This document shows positions 16,601-24,641 of a DNA stretch of 64,000 nucleotides, one piece after another (within the stretch, counting starts at the first letter, position 1; the number at the start of each line of letters is the position of its first letter). Where the stretch lies: assembly GCF_014287795.1 (NCBI RefSeq), contig NZ_JACOON010000008.1, forward strand, positions 1 to 64,000, in the 5' to 3' direction. The notes beneath the pieces were generated by a model, which searched no databases, was not told the DNA's origin, and worked only from the letters and a program-made list of their open reading frames with translations. A program made the position numbers and the translations under genes. Source of the stretch: Christensenella tenuis (GTDB lineage: Bacteria > Bacillota > Clostridia > Christensenellales > Christensenellaceae).

Positions 16601-17308
16601 TCATTCTCTCTTCCCGTCTTTGGTCTCGAGGAACTTGTCAATTTTCCCTTTTGCCCTTTGCAGCGCATTGTCGATCGATTTTTCATGCCGCCCCATAATT
16701 TTTGCAATTTGTTGATAGGAAAGACCATGCAAATAATAAGTTAATACCTGGTTTTCGAGGCTGGAAAGCATCTTGGAAATTTCTTCCTCCATGCTTGCAT
16801 AGTCCTCCTGGTCAATTACGATTTCTTCCGGGTTAGAGACCTTCGATGCCGCTATAATATCAACCAGCGTGCGCTCCGATTCTTCATCATATACCGGCTT
16901 ATTCAAAGAAACATACGAATTAAGCGGCTGGTGTTTTTGCCGCGTCGCTGTTTTGATCGCCGTAATAATCTGCCGTGTAATACACAGCTCCGCAAACGCA
17001 CGGAAGGAAGCTTTTTTTTCCGCGTCGTAATCACGCACCGCTTTATAAAGGCCGATCATGCCTTCCTGTACGATGTCTTCTTTATCCGCGCCAATCAGGA
17101 AATAAGACCGTGCCTTTGCGCGCACAAAGTTTTTATATTTATGCAGGATATACTCAATCGCAGGGCTGCCTTCTTCCTTGTTCGCCATCGTCACAATCTG
17201 CTCGTCCGTCATAAGGGCGTATTTCTCAAATCCCGCGTGTATAATGATCTCCTGCTTTTCTTCCGGCACTAATGTATCCGGCAGTTCCTGCCTTCCTTCT
17301 TCAGCCAA
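16601..17308 (-). CDS. sigH: RNA polymerase sigma factor, SigH-like
   Basis: This sigma-70 family factor of about 235 residues has region 2 (Y-K-N-F-V-R-A-K-A-R-S-Y-F-L with D-I-V-Q-E-G-M-I-G-L-Y-K-A-V-R-D-Y) and region 4 (L-S-Y-Q-Q-I-A-K-I-M-G-R-H-E-K-S-I-D-N-A-L-Q-R-A). Region 1.1 and most of region 3 are absent. These features, and its place after rlmB, match sigma-H (Spo0H), which in Bacillus controls early sporulation and competence. The proposed start is TTG 17308: AGAGGGG stands close upstream and the rlmB stop is 13 bases away. The upstream in-frame ATG would lie deep inside rlmB. The sporulation role in this organism is untested. Confidence 0.85.
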   Translation of the reverse strand: MAEEGRQELPDTLVPEEKQEIIIHAGFEKYALMTDEQIVTMANKEEGSPAIEYILHKYKNFVRAKARSYFLIGADKEDIVQEGMIGLYKAVRDYDAEKKASFRAFAELCITRQIITAIKTATRQKHQPLNSYVSLNKPVYDEESERTLVDIIAASKVSNPEEIVIDQEDYASMEEEISKMLSSLENQVLTYYLHGLSYQQIAKIMGRHEKSIDNALQRAKGKIDKFLETKDGKRE

Positions 17309-17321
17309 TTTGTTCCCCTCT

Positions 17322-18083
17322 TTACCTGACCAGTTCCTGCCGGCGTTTCTCATAGACGAGGATGCTTGCCGCACATGAAGCGTTAAGAGAAGTCGTCCGT
17401 CCGCCCATTTCAATTTTTACAACGAGGTCGCACAGCTCCTTGGTATGCTTTGCCACTCCCTCATCCTCTCCGCCGATGACAAGCGCCATTGCACCCGTGA
17501 GGTCTGTCGCCGAAAGGGGCTGTCCGTCCATATCCGCCGCCGCAATCCATACGTTCCGGCTCTTCAATTCCTCAATCGTCTGGTTGATATTAGTAACCTT
17601 TACCACCGGCAGATATTGCGCCGCGCCGCACGACACCTTAAACGCCGACGCGGTGAGCGATGCCGAACGCCGTTTCCCTATGATAACCCCGTGTGCACCC
17701 AGGGCTTCCGCGCTTCTGATGACCGCGCCTAGGTTATGTGGATCCTGGATATTCTCCAGAATTACAATAAACGGTTCTTCCCCGCGCACCTGCGCCAATT
17801 CAAAGATATCTTCAAGTTCACTATAGCGGAACGCCGGAATCTGCGCGGCAATCCCTTGGTGGTTTCCGGGTCTGCCATCCGGCCCCATCCCTGCGCACAT
17901 GCCATCCAGCTTCGCACGCGGAACTTCCGTCACAACAAAACCGCCGCGGCGTGCAAGCATCAGCAATTCACGGATACTTCCATCCGTCAGGCCTTGCTGG
18001 ACATAAATACGGTCAATTTGTTCCCCACTCTTAATTGCTTCGCGCACACTGTTGCGCCCAATTACATATTCCTGTTCATTCAT
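17322..18083 (-). CDS. rlmB: 23S rRNA (guanosine-2'-O)-methyltransferase RlmB (TrmH family)
   Basis: This 253-residue SpoU/TrmH-family methyltransferase has an N-terminal substrate-binding domain (about 1-85) and a C-terminal knotted domain. SPOUT motifs are visible: L-E-N-I-Q-D-P-H-N-L-G-A-V-I-R-S-A, V-I-G-G-E-D-E-G-V and a final S-L-N-A-S-C-A-A-S-I. It 2'-O-methylates a guanosine in 23S rRNA. The start overlaps thyX by 8 bases. In Firmicutes this gene commonly lies between mrnC and sigH, as here. Confidence 0.93.
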   Translation of the reverse strand: MNEQEYVIGRNSVREAIKSGEQIDRIYVQQGLTDGSIRELLMLARRGGFVVTEVPRAKLDGMCAGMGPDGRPGNHQGIAAQIPAFRYSELEDIFELAQVRGEEPFIVILENIQDPHNLGAVIRSAEALGAHGVIIGKRRSASLTASAFKVSCGAAQYLPVVKVTNINQTIEELKSRNVWIAAADMDGQPLSATDLTGAMALVIGGEDEGVAKHTKELCDLVVKIEMGGRTTSLNASCAASILVYEKRRQELVR

Positions 18084-18819
18084 GCCCGCAGCCCTCCATC
18101 AACTTCCGGTGCCGTGCGCGTACCTCTTCCGCCCTGCCGCAGCACATTTTCCCTTCGCTGCACGTTCCGCATATGCAGGACGGTCCAGCTTTACCAAAAA
18201 GATCCGGTGCTTTTTCCATAGAGAGTGCAAGCATCTGCCATGCAAGCTCACGTATTTCCCACTGTGCCCTGTTACAGCAGCGCAGTGCAAAAAAATGCAG
18301 GAGTTCGCGGGCGTTCATGGTAACGATCATCTTTGTTTCACATGCGTTCGGAAGAACGAAGCGCGCATCTTCATTTGACTTTTCTCCCGCATTCCCAAGC
18401 GCATCTACCCACTCGTCGTACCATCCCTGCATGGTTTGCATCTGTGTTTCAAACTTCGTTACGGCTTCCTGCCCCAACGCTTCGATGCTCGGTGGAATCA
18501 CATATGAAAATTCGCCTTTTTTTGCACTCTGGTTCACATACCGCTGAGACTGTACGGAAAAACTGGCAATGCGGTGCCGCGTAATCTGCGCGAGAAGCGC
18601 ACGCGATACTCCTTCTATTCCAAAGGAAAAGGATGCGTGCTCAATCGGCGAAAGGTGCCCCATCTGGGTCAGGCGGTCGATAAATTCCGGATTCCTGGCC
18701 GTTTTTTCAAGTTCGGATATATCCGCCTTGGAATAACACAATTTTGCTCCCATGGAAACGATCAGTTCCGGATCGGGCGTTGCTGCAAGCAGCACTGTTT
18801 TCAGCTTCGTTTTTGGCAT
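18076..18819 (-). CDS. thyX: FAD-dependent thymidylate synthase ThyX
   Basis: This 247-residue enzyme makes dTMP from dUMP using methylene-tetrahydrofolate, FAD and NADPH. The ThyX signature R-H-R-x-x-S-x-x-x-x-S-x-R is present as R-H-R-I-A-S-F-S-V-Q-S-Q-R. ATG 18819 is chosen because GGGAGG stands 7 bases upstream; the longer frame starts with a GTG inside that ribosome site. A Cys-rich tail (C-I-C-G-T-C-S-E-G-K-M-C-C) at the C-terminus is longer than in many ThyX proteins. The gene is embedded in the mrnC-rlmB-sigH block. Confidence 0.95.
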   Translation of the reverse strand: MPKTKLKTVLLAATPDPELIVSMGAKLCYSKADISELEKTARNPEFIDRLTQMGHLSPIEHASFSFGIEGVSRALLAQITRHRIASFSVQSQRYVNQSAKKGEFSYVIPPSIEALGQEAVTKFETQMQTMQGWYDEWVDALGNAGEKSNEDARFVLPNACETKMIVTMNARELLHFFALRCCNRAQWEIRELAWQMLALSMEKAPDLFGKAGPSCICGTCSEGKMCCGRAEEVRARHRKLMEGCGHE

Positions 18820-18837
18820 CTTCTTTCCTCCCACTCG

Positions 18838-19248
18838 TCATACTTCAAAATCCAGCGTTCCGAGTATTTCGTCGATCCGCCCGGTCTGTCCTGTCAGGAA
18901 CAGGTATCCAATCACCGCCTCAAGCGCGGTTGCATGCTTATAATCCGCAATGCTCATATTTTTAGGCGGCGATGGACTTTTCGCGTTCCTGCCCCGCCGG
19001 AAAATATCTGCTTCCGCTTCGGTAAACCGTTCCATCCATCGGTGCGCGAATTCTGCCTGCGCACGGGCGTTCACGAGCCGTATGCTCATGGAATGCAGCG
19101 CACCCGCATTTTTAGAACAGCCAAGCACATATTTTGTGCGGACATAAAGGTCAAACACGCTGTCGCCAATATAAGCAAGCGTAAGGGGAGGCATTTGCGC
19201 CGCCCGGTCCTCCGAAAGCCTCAAATCTTTATCAAGTCCGTTTATCAT
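18838..19248 (-). CDS. mrnC: Mini-ribonuclease III
   Basis: Mini-III consists of an RNase III catalytic domain without a dsRNA-binding domain and matures 23S rRNA ends in Firmicutes. The catalytic motif L-A-Y-I-G-D-S-V-F-D-L-Y-V-R and the second acidic cluster near the C-terminus (A-T-A-L-E-A-V-I-G-Y) are present. Starting at ATG 19248 gives 136 residues, the usual length. A GTG at 19302 would add 18 residues and has only a weak ribosome site. It sits between the amidase and thyX genes. Confidence 0.9.
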   Translation of the reverse strand: MINGLDKDLRLSEDRAAQMPPLTLAYIGDSVFDLYVRTKYVLGCSKNAGALHSMSIRLVNARAQAEFAHRWMERFTEAEADIFRRGRNAKSPSPPKNMSIADYKHATALEAVIGYLFLTGQTGRIDEILGTLDFEV

Positions 19249-19311
19249 CTTACCAATCTTCCCACGCAGCAGGAAATTCCAGTCCGCAAATCGGTTGCAC
19301 ACTCCATAATT

Positions 19312-20013
19312 TTATTCCTGGCCGCTTTTATAATATTTAATTCCATTTACGATGGCTGCCGTCACCCTGTCCTGGTATTCTCCCTGCTGGAGCTTTTCTT
19401 CTTCCTCCGGATTCGTAAAAAATCCGCATTCTACCGTCACACTGGGCTGGCTGCCCGGCGCAAGCAGCCGATACCTTCCAAAGTTTACTTTGCGCGGCAC
19501 TTCAATTTCAAGTTCCTCATTCATCACCGTTTGAATGCTCTCCGCAAGTTTCTTCCCCTCAACGGAATCCGTATAATAGAAAATCTGCGGGCCGCACGCA
19601 TCCGCATTTTCGAAACTATTCTGATGGATCCCGATGTACATATCCGCATTCGCATCCTTTATGATCTGTTCGCGCTTCTGCATATCCGCTTCCTTGCGCT
19701 TCCCGATATCCGTTTCCCCTGCTGCCGCAATTGGTTCATCCGATTCGCGTGTCATCACTACCGTAACGCCTTCTTTTTCAAGCGCTGCTTTCAGTTTCAG
19801 GCCGATCTCGAGATTCACTTCTTTTTCATACCGCCCTGTCGATACCCCGATCGTGCCGACATCCGTATCGCCATGCCCTGGATCAACGATAACCTTCATT
19901 CCTTCAAGGCTCACAGAAGAATAACCCTGCCCGGATTCTTCTGTCCCGCATGCACACACCGCAAACAGTGTAAGCCCTGCAAGCAGGGCAAGCAACCATC
20001 GTTTCAGCCTCAT
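19312..20013 (-). CDS. N-acetylmuramoyl-L-alanine amidase, probable lipoprotein
   Basis: This 233-residue Amidase_3 enzyme cleaves the amide bond between N-acetylmuramic acid and the stem peptide. The four zinc/catalytic residues appear in V-D-P-G-H-G, Y-E-K-E-V-N-L, G-I-H-Q-N-S and V-E-C-G-F-F-T-N. The N-terminus is a signal peptide ending in a probable lipobox (A-V-C-A-C-G), so the enzyme is likely anchored to the outer face of the membrane. It resembles CwlD, which acts in spore cortex synthesis; the CwlD role is not certain because vegetative amidases share the same domain. It directly follows tsaD. Confidence 0.88.
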   Translation of the reverse strand: MRLKRWLLALLAGLTLFAVCACGTEESGQGYSSVSLEGMKVIVDPGHGDTDVGTIGVSTGRYEKEVNLEIGLKLKAALEKEGVTVVMTRESDEPIAAAGETDIGKRKEADMQKREQIIKDANADMYIGIHQNSFENADACGPQIFYYTDSVEGKKLAESIQTVMNEELEIEVPRKVNFGRYRLLAPGSQPSVTVECGFFTNPEEEEKLQQGEYQDRVTAAIVNGIKYYKSGQE

Positions 20014-20022
20014 TTGTTTCTC

Positions 20023-21030
20023 CTAAAGTTCCATGACCGGCTGCGCATTAAGGTCGAGTCCCGCGCGCCGCCCTTTCTCAAGTTCGTAATATGCGCACGA
20101 CGCAATCATGACCGCGTTATCCGTACAATACTTAAATTCCGGGAAACAAAGTGTAATCCCCGTTTCTTTCGCTTTCTTTCCAAACGCTGCACGAATCTGC
20201 TCGTTCGCGGATACGCCGCCCGCCACTGCAAGTACCTGGGCGTTCGTCCGGCGCGCCGCCTCAAACGTATTTTTCACAAGGGTATCCGAAACATTTTTTA
20301 AAAACGATGCGGCGACATCCTCTTTTTTGTATTTCTGCCCCTGCTGGTCAAACTTGTGCAGTAGGTTGATCACCGCCGTCTTCAGGCCGCTGAATGAAAA
20401 ATCCAGATGGTCCTCACCGCGAAAGCTGTGCGGAAATTTATATTTTGTTTCATCCCCCTGCTTTGCAAGCTCCTGCAGGTTCGGGCCGCCCGGATAAGGA
20501 AGCCCAAGGACACGCGCCACCTTATCGATGGCTTCGCCCGCCGCATCGTCCCGTGTACGGCCGAGCGTCTCATATTCCGTATAATCCTTTGCCCACACGA
20601 TCTGCGTATGGCCGCCTGATGCCACAAGGCACAGAAAAGGCGGCTCAAGCTCCGGATGGGAAATATAGTTCGCGCAAATGTGCCCTGCAATATGGTGCAC
20701 GGGCACCAGCGGCTTTCCCAGCGTATATGCAAGCCCCTTGGCATATGAAACGCCCGTAAGAAGCGCCCCCACAAGGCCGGGTCCGTTCGTTACCGCAATC
20801 GCATCGATCTGTTCAAAGCCGCCTGCATCCCGCACGGCAGCCTCCACGACATACGGAAGCTTCTTCACATGATTGCGCGAAGCAATTTCGGGAACAACGC
20901 CTCCGTATTCCTTATGAATCTCAATCTGCGTATAAAGCGCCTGTGAAACGACTTCGCGGCCATTCCTGACAACTGCCGCAGCCGTTTCGTCGCATGAGGT
21001 TTCAATTGCAAGTATATTGAGGTTTTCCAT
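20023..21030 (-). CDS. tsaD: tRNA N6-adenosine threonylcarbamoyltransferase TsaD
   Basis: This 335-residue protein of the Kae1/TsaD family transfers the threonylcarbamoyl group to A37 of ANN-decoding tRNAs, working with TsaB and TsaE. Signatures include A-I-E-T-S-C-D-E-T-A at the N-terminus, metal ligands in H-H-I-A-G-H (about 111-115), V-A-S-G-G-H-T and a late A-G-G-V-S-A-N. The start overlaps the upstream membrane protein gene by 29 bases. tsaB and tsaE are not in this window. Confidence 0.97.
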   Translation of the reverse strand: MENLNILAIETSCDETAAAVVRNGREVVSQALYTQIEIHKEYGGVVPEIASRNHVKKLPYVVEAAVRDAGGFEQIDAIAVTNGPGLVGALLTGVSYAKGLAYTLGKPLVPVHHIAGHICANYISHPELEPPFLCLVASGGHTQIVWAKDYTEYETLGRTRDDAAGEAIDKVARVLGLPYPGGPNLQELAKQGDETKYKFPHSFRGEDHLDFSFSGLKTAVINLLHKFDQQGQKYKKEDVAASFLKNVSDTLVKNTFEAARRTNAQVLAVAGGVSANEQIRAAFGKKAKETGITLCFPEFKYCTDNAVMIASCAYYELEKGRRAGLDLNAQPVMEL

Positions 21031-21730
21031 GCTTTCTCATCCTTTTGTAAACAATTCCCGCCGCAGCCGCGCTTCCTACCGCAATCGAAAGGAACCATGC
21101 CAGTATCCGCGCCACCATATTGGCAAAAAACGCCTCTTGGAACATACGTATCATGCGCGACACTGCCGGGTCAAGCAGCCACAGGTCATTTGTAAAAAAC
21201 ACATGGTGGAAGCTGACCCAGAAATTGTTGAAGTCAACCGCCGCCCACACGCCAATACATGCGAAAAATGCAAGCACCCCTACCGTCGTCCAAAAATAGC
21301 AGCGCAAAAAGGGACCGGCCGCACGCTTTTTCTTCCATAGGAAACAGCCTGTAAACAGCGCGCCGCCCACACAAAAACCGATTGTCATAAGGAGGATCGC
21401 GTTTTGATAAAGCGTCCTTACGTCAACCATGTGGTCTTTTTCGCGCTGGCTATAATATTCCTCTCCGTTCTCTATAGCCAAATCAAGCGACGAAACATTT
21501 CCCTGTAAATAGTCAAGCAGCGTATTGGTCGCCTGTTCCAAAACCGGGTCAGAAACGCCCACATACGCCGCCGTATCCATCTTTTGGTATTCTTCACGGT
21601 AAAAGTTCTTGTCAAACGCCACGCCGCTGATGCACGCTATTGCAACCGAAAGAACGATCAGCACTGTTCCTGCAGCCGCAGCCAACCCCACCCAGGCGAG
21701 CCCATGTTCTTTTGCCTGCGGCCCGTTCAT
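21002..21730 (-). CDS. Integral membrane protein, TIGR01906/DUF1461-like
   Basis: This 242-residue protein has four hydrophobic spans (about 15-37, 108-130, 143-165 and 205-228). A large extracytoplasmic loop contains the family-typical E-Y-Y-S-Q-R-E-K-D-H-M-V-D-V stretch. Proteins of this architecture are known as the TIGR01906 or DUF1461 family; their function is unknown. The stop overlaps tsaD by 29 bases and the start overlaps the upstream cyclase gene by 4 bases (ATGA), so all three are one transcription and translation unit. Confidence 0.8.
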   Translation of the reverse strand: MNGPQAKEHGLAWVGLAAAAGTVLIVLSVAIACISGVAFDKNFYREEYQKMDTAAYVGVSDPVLEQATNTLLDYLQGNVSSLDLAIENGEEYYSQREKDHMVDVRTLYQNAILLMTIGFCVGGALFTGCFLWKKKRAAGPFLRCYFWTTVGVLAFFACIGVWAAVDFNNFWVSFHHVFFTNDLWLLDPAVSRMIRMFQEAFFANMVARILAWFLSIAVGSAAAAGIVYKRMRKHGKPQYTCN

Positions 21731-22362
21731 TCCTCATCCAATTCCCGGATGAGGCACGCCCGAATCGGCGAACCATCCGTATCAATCTTTAGCGGAAGCG
21801 CACACAGGATATAATTGCCCGGCTCTGCCTTATCCAACTTTAAGGACTCCAATACCACAATGCCCTCGGAAAGTAAAATTTTATGTACCGCATCGTTGCC
21901 GATCGACTGCGCATCCGTTCCAATCAGGCGCACACCCGCATCCGCCAAACTACGCGCGCTTTTTTCCGTCAGCCGCGCCTCCGCATCTTCCGTCCCTTTC
22001 AGGATAACGCGCTTCGTACCGCGCGGAAGACGAAAATCCTTTTTGTTCACCAGTACGGCCTCGCCGATCAATGTGGAAAGCGGCACCTCTTTTGTCGTCT
22101 TCCCTCCGATCACAACATGCGCCGGCGCGTCGATATGCGTTCCGCTGTGTGAACCCATCGTCAGCTTCGTTACGGCATAGCCATAGTTATCCACCGTAAA
22201 AAACTGTTCGAGGCGCACATGCGGATCGCCCTCATATACCTTTGTCTCACCATTCAATTCATGGGTAATATCAATGATCTTAATTTTAAACACCTCATAT
22301 TTCCAAGCTTTGCCATACCATTCCGTAGTGTCTATTATAGTGATTTTCATCTGTTTTTTCAA
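21727..22362 (-). CDS. Cyclase-family metal-dependent hydrolase (kynurenine formamidase-like)
   Basis: This protein of about 211 residues has the cyclase-family motif G-S-H-S-G-T-H-I-D-A-P-A-H, in which the His and Asp residues bind divalent metal. Family members hydrolyse N-formylkynurenine or act on isatin and other amides; the substrate here is unknown. The N-terminal 20 residues before I-I-D-I-T-H-E-L are not typical, so translation may begin nearer to a GTG about 18 codons in. The 3' end overlaps the next membrane protein gene. Confidence 0.75.
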   Translation of the reverse strand: MKKQMKITIIDTTEWYGKAWKYEVFKIKIIDITHELNGETKVYEGDPHVRLEQFFTVDNYGYAVTKLTMGSHSGTHIDAPAHVVIGGKTTKEVPLSTLIGEAVLVNKKDFRLPRGTKRVILKGTEDAEARLTEKSARSLADAGVRLIGTDAQSIGNDAVHKILLSEGIVVLESLKLDKAEPGNYILCALPLKIDTDGSPIRACLIRELDEE

Positions 22363-22437
22363 CCGCCGCGGATATTATTCATAAATTCGTTGCAAACACC
22401 GCGCATCATACGCCATTTAACATCCGTGCAGCGCAAC

Positions 22438-22484
22438 AAAAAAACATCTCCTTCACCCTTTGCGGGACTTTAGAGATGTTTTTT
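22438..22484 (-). terminator. Terminator after C_GCAxxG_C_C gene
   Basis: The stem ACATCTC/GAGATGT is flanked by A and T runs. On the minus strand it follows the stop at 22502 and ends in TTTTTTT. Confidence 0.75.
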
Positions 22485-22501
22485 GCAAATCTTCCTGCCA
22501 T

Positions 22502-22957
22502 TTAAATATGCTGTTTTTCAAGCTCTGCTTCAAGAATTTCGGCGGCGCATTCCACAAGTTCCGCGCACGGCCGCTTTTTATAGTAAGCCTCTGTGCGTTC
22601 TTCAGGCTTCGGGCTGCTTTTATGTTCGGAAAGTCCTAAAAGCTCGCGGCACACAATCGACCCGTTTTTTCCCCGAAACCGTTGGGCCAATTCCTGTACC
22701 CGGGCATACTGCTTTGCTTTGCCTTGCGTATCTGCCGGGGAATCGTACCCTTCCATAAGCCCCAAGACCATCAACATTCCGCTTACCGCGCCGCATACTT
22801 CGCGCAACCGCCCCATACCGCCTCCAAACGACGAACCTATTCGTGCCGCCGTTTTTTCGTCCAGTCCGAGTTCTGGCGCAAATGCAAGAATCACAGACTG
22901 GCAGCAGTTATATCCTTCCCGGAAAAGCCGTCCGGCAAGCAGCGCCTTTTCTTTCAT
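22502..22957 (-). CDS. C_GCAxxG_C_C family redox-type protein
   Basis: This protein of about 151 residues belongs to the Cys-rich C_GCAxxG_C_C family: N-C-C-Q-S-V near the start, G-G-G-M-G-R-x-x-E-V-C-G-A-V-S-G in the middle, then I-V-C-R-E-L-L-G-L and a C-terminal Cys pair. Family members are thought to be redox-active or metal-binding, with no settled function. The ATG at 22957 overlaps the stop of the Mrp ATPase gene (ATGA), so the two are coupled. A paralogue lies at 47095-47523. Confidence 0.82.
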   Translation of the reverse strand: MKEKALLAGRLFREGYNCCQSVILAFAPELGLDEKTAARIGSSFGGGMGRLREVCGAVSGMLMVLGLMEGYDSPADTQGKAKQYARVQELAQRFRGKNGSIVCRELLGLSEHKSSPKPEERTEAYYKKRPCAELVECAAEILEAELEKQHI

Positions 22958-23784
22958 AGTTCTTCCACTTGCCCTGCCGCACCCTCGAGCCATTCGCCGG
23001 GGAGTGTTTCAATCTTTCCATCGTCTGCCGCACGGGCAATTTCCGGATCAACCGGCACTTTCCCGAGGACCTTGAGGCCGAACTTCTCCGCAGTTTCCTC
23101 TACGCGGCTTTCGCCAAAGACCGGTATTTCTTTTCCGCAATCCGGGCATTTCAGGTAACTCATGTTTTCCACAAGGCCGATAATCGGTATATTCATCATG
23201 TTTGCCATCTTTACCGCCTTGCCAACGATCATGGACACAAGCTCCTGCGGCGAAGTTACAACGATAATACCGTCCACCGGGATGGACTGGAAAACCGTAA
23301 GCGGTACGTCGCCCGTTCCCGGCGGCATATCCACAAACATCACATCCACGTCGGACCAAATGACATCCTTCCAGAACTGTGTCACAGTGCCCGCAATCAC
23401 AGGGCCGCGCCATACCACCGGGTCGCTTTCATCCGGCAGCAAAAGATTGACAGACATAATCTGAATTCCGTTTTTCGTATAGACCGGAAAAATCGTGTCC
23501 TCTGTTCCCCGCGCTTTTTCCGTTACTCCAAACATTTTGGGAATAGACGGCCCCGTAATATCCGCATCGAGGATTGCGGTGTTAAGGCCTTTGCGGCGCA
23601 GTAAAACTGCCAACATCGAGGTGACAAGCGATTTACCTACGCCTCCCTTTCCGCTGACCACACCAATTACTTTTTTAATGGTGCTGGCTTCGTGCGGCGC
23701 TTCCAGGAAATCTGCCGGGTTTTGTTCCCGCGATCCGCAGCTTTCCGAACAACTTCCGCAGTCATGTGTACAACCTTCACTCAT
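22954..23784 (-). CDS. Mrp/NBP35-type P-loop ATPase (Fe-S cluster carrier)
   Basis: This 276-residue protein has a Cys-rich N-terminus (C-T-H-D-C-G-S-C-S-E-S-C), a deviant Walker A (G-K-G-G-V-G-K-S) near residue 48, and a C-terminal C-P-D-C-G pair that bridges a 4Fe-4S cluster in the ApbC/Nbp35 dimer. It is expected to load Fe-S clusters onto target enzymes. ATG 23784 has GGAG 8 bases upstream; the longer frame to 23823 lacks such a site. It overlaps the DUF1622 gene by 8 bases and the Cys-rich gene by 4. Confidence 0.92.
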   Translation of the reverse strand: MSEGCTHDCGSCSESCGSREQNPADFLEAPHEASTIKKVIGVVSGKGGVGKSLVTSMLAVLLRRKGLNTAILDADITGPSIPKMFGVTEKARGTEDTIFPVYTKNGIQIMSVNLLLPDESDPVVWRGPVIAGTVTQFWKDVIWSDVDVMFVDMPPGTGDVPLTVFQSIPVDGIIVVTSPQELVSMIVGKAVKMANMMNIPIIGLVENMSYLKCPDCGKEIPVFGESRVEETAEKFGLKVLGKVPVDPEIARAADDGKIETLPGEWLEGAAGQVEEL

Positions 23785-24172
23785 TTTGTTCACTCCGTTT
23801 CTTTTCTTTATAATCTGAACCATTTAACGCTTCTTGTTGCTCCGAGTCCCTGATTTCCTTATTGAGAAAATAGGAAATCACTGTGCGGATTGCCACAATC
23901 GCTGCAAGACGCAGGATATCCTCAAAGGTAGGTTTGGCAATCGAGTCAATAATATCCGCTACAATCAGGACTTCAAGCGCCAACAGGATATAACCGCCGA
24001 GACTGTTTTTCGTGTCGGCAAGTTTCTTCATCCGTTCGGTCCGTCCCATTTGCCTGAAATGTGAAGTCAGAAAGTCTCTCACGCATAAAATAACTCCCCA
24101 CAGGAGTATGGCGACCGAAGCAAGATATAAAACTGTTGTAATCACATCTAAACAGGGTATAAAAAATTCCAT
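23777..24172 (-). CDS. DUF1622-like membrane protein
   Basis: This 131-residue protein has about three hydrophobic helices (10-30, 58-77, 88-105). The stretch around G-G-Y-I-L-L-A-L-E-V-L-I-V-A-D-I-I is characteristic of DUF1622 membrane proteins. Function is unknown. The tail is highly charged. It is the first gene of a tight group with the Mrp ATPase and the Cys-rich protein. Confidence 0.75.
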   Translation of the reverse strand: MEFFIPCLDVITTVLYLASVAILLWGVILCVRDFLTSHFRQMGRTERMKKLADTKNSLGGYILLALEVLIVADIIDSIAKPTFEDILRLAAIVAIRTVISYFLNKEIRDSEQQEALNGSDYKEKKRSEQNE

Positions 24173-24224
24173 ACGCTTCCCCTTTCACTACAGTCTTATA
24201 ATACCCGTTCCGCTTCAAAGCAAA

Positions 24225-24258
24225 CAGCCCGGCGGCGAAAGCGCCGCCGGACTTTTTA
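24225..24258. terminator. GC-rich terminator hairpin
   Basis: The stem CCGGCGGCG/CGCCGCCGG has loop AAAG. TTTTT follows on the plus strand and a weaker T-run on the minus strand. It separates the 113-residue membrane protein gene from the DUF1622 gene. Confidence 0.75.
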
Positions 24259-24282
24259 TTCATACCATTCTATGTGCCAATA

Positions 24283-24624
24283 TTATCTTTTGGGCAGGTT
24301 TTTGCGCGGATTGCGCAAATATTCTTTGAATTTTACGCGGAAAATGATAAAATAGGCAACCACGCATGCAAGAATATATATAATGCTTACAATGCTCCAC
24401 GGGGACCTGATTCCTTCCGTGCTCATATACTCCAGAATTGATAACACCAACAGCGGTGCGCCGGTAATCCAGCAAAAAGTACGCAGCAGCTTTCTATGCG
24501 CCGCCTGCATTTCCTCCGGATAATCGTTTTCATACGCTTTGCCCGACCCCTTGATTGCATAGTATAACAGATATACCGCAATAAAGATGTCGAATATCAT
24601 CATGAAATTAAAAGCGCCATCCAT
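24283..24624 (-). CDS. Small membrane protein of unknown function
   Basis: This 113-residue protein has three hydrophobic helices (about 5-23, 48-66, 76-97) and a basic C-terminus (K-N-L-P-K-R). I do not recognise the family. GGGGGAG precedes the ATG. It follows cysS by 17 bases on the same strand and ends before a terminator. Confidence 0.7.
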   Translation of the reverse strand: MDGAFNFMMIFDIFIAVYLLYYAIKGSGKAYENDYPEEMQAAHRKLLRTFCWITGAPLLVLSILEYMSTEGIRSPWSIVSIIYILACVVAYFIIFRVKFKEYLRNPRKNLPKR

Positions 24625-24641
24625 AATTTTTTGTTCTCCCC

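Noticed and set aside
18574..20301. 575-codon plus-strand ORF opposite thyX, mrnC and the amidase
   Set aside because: It is the antisense frame of clearly identified genes and shows no protein family features.
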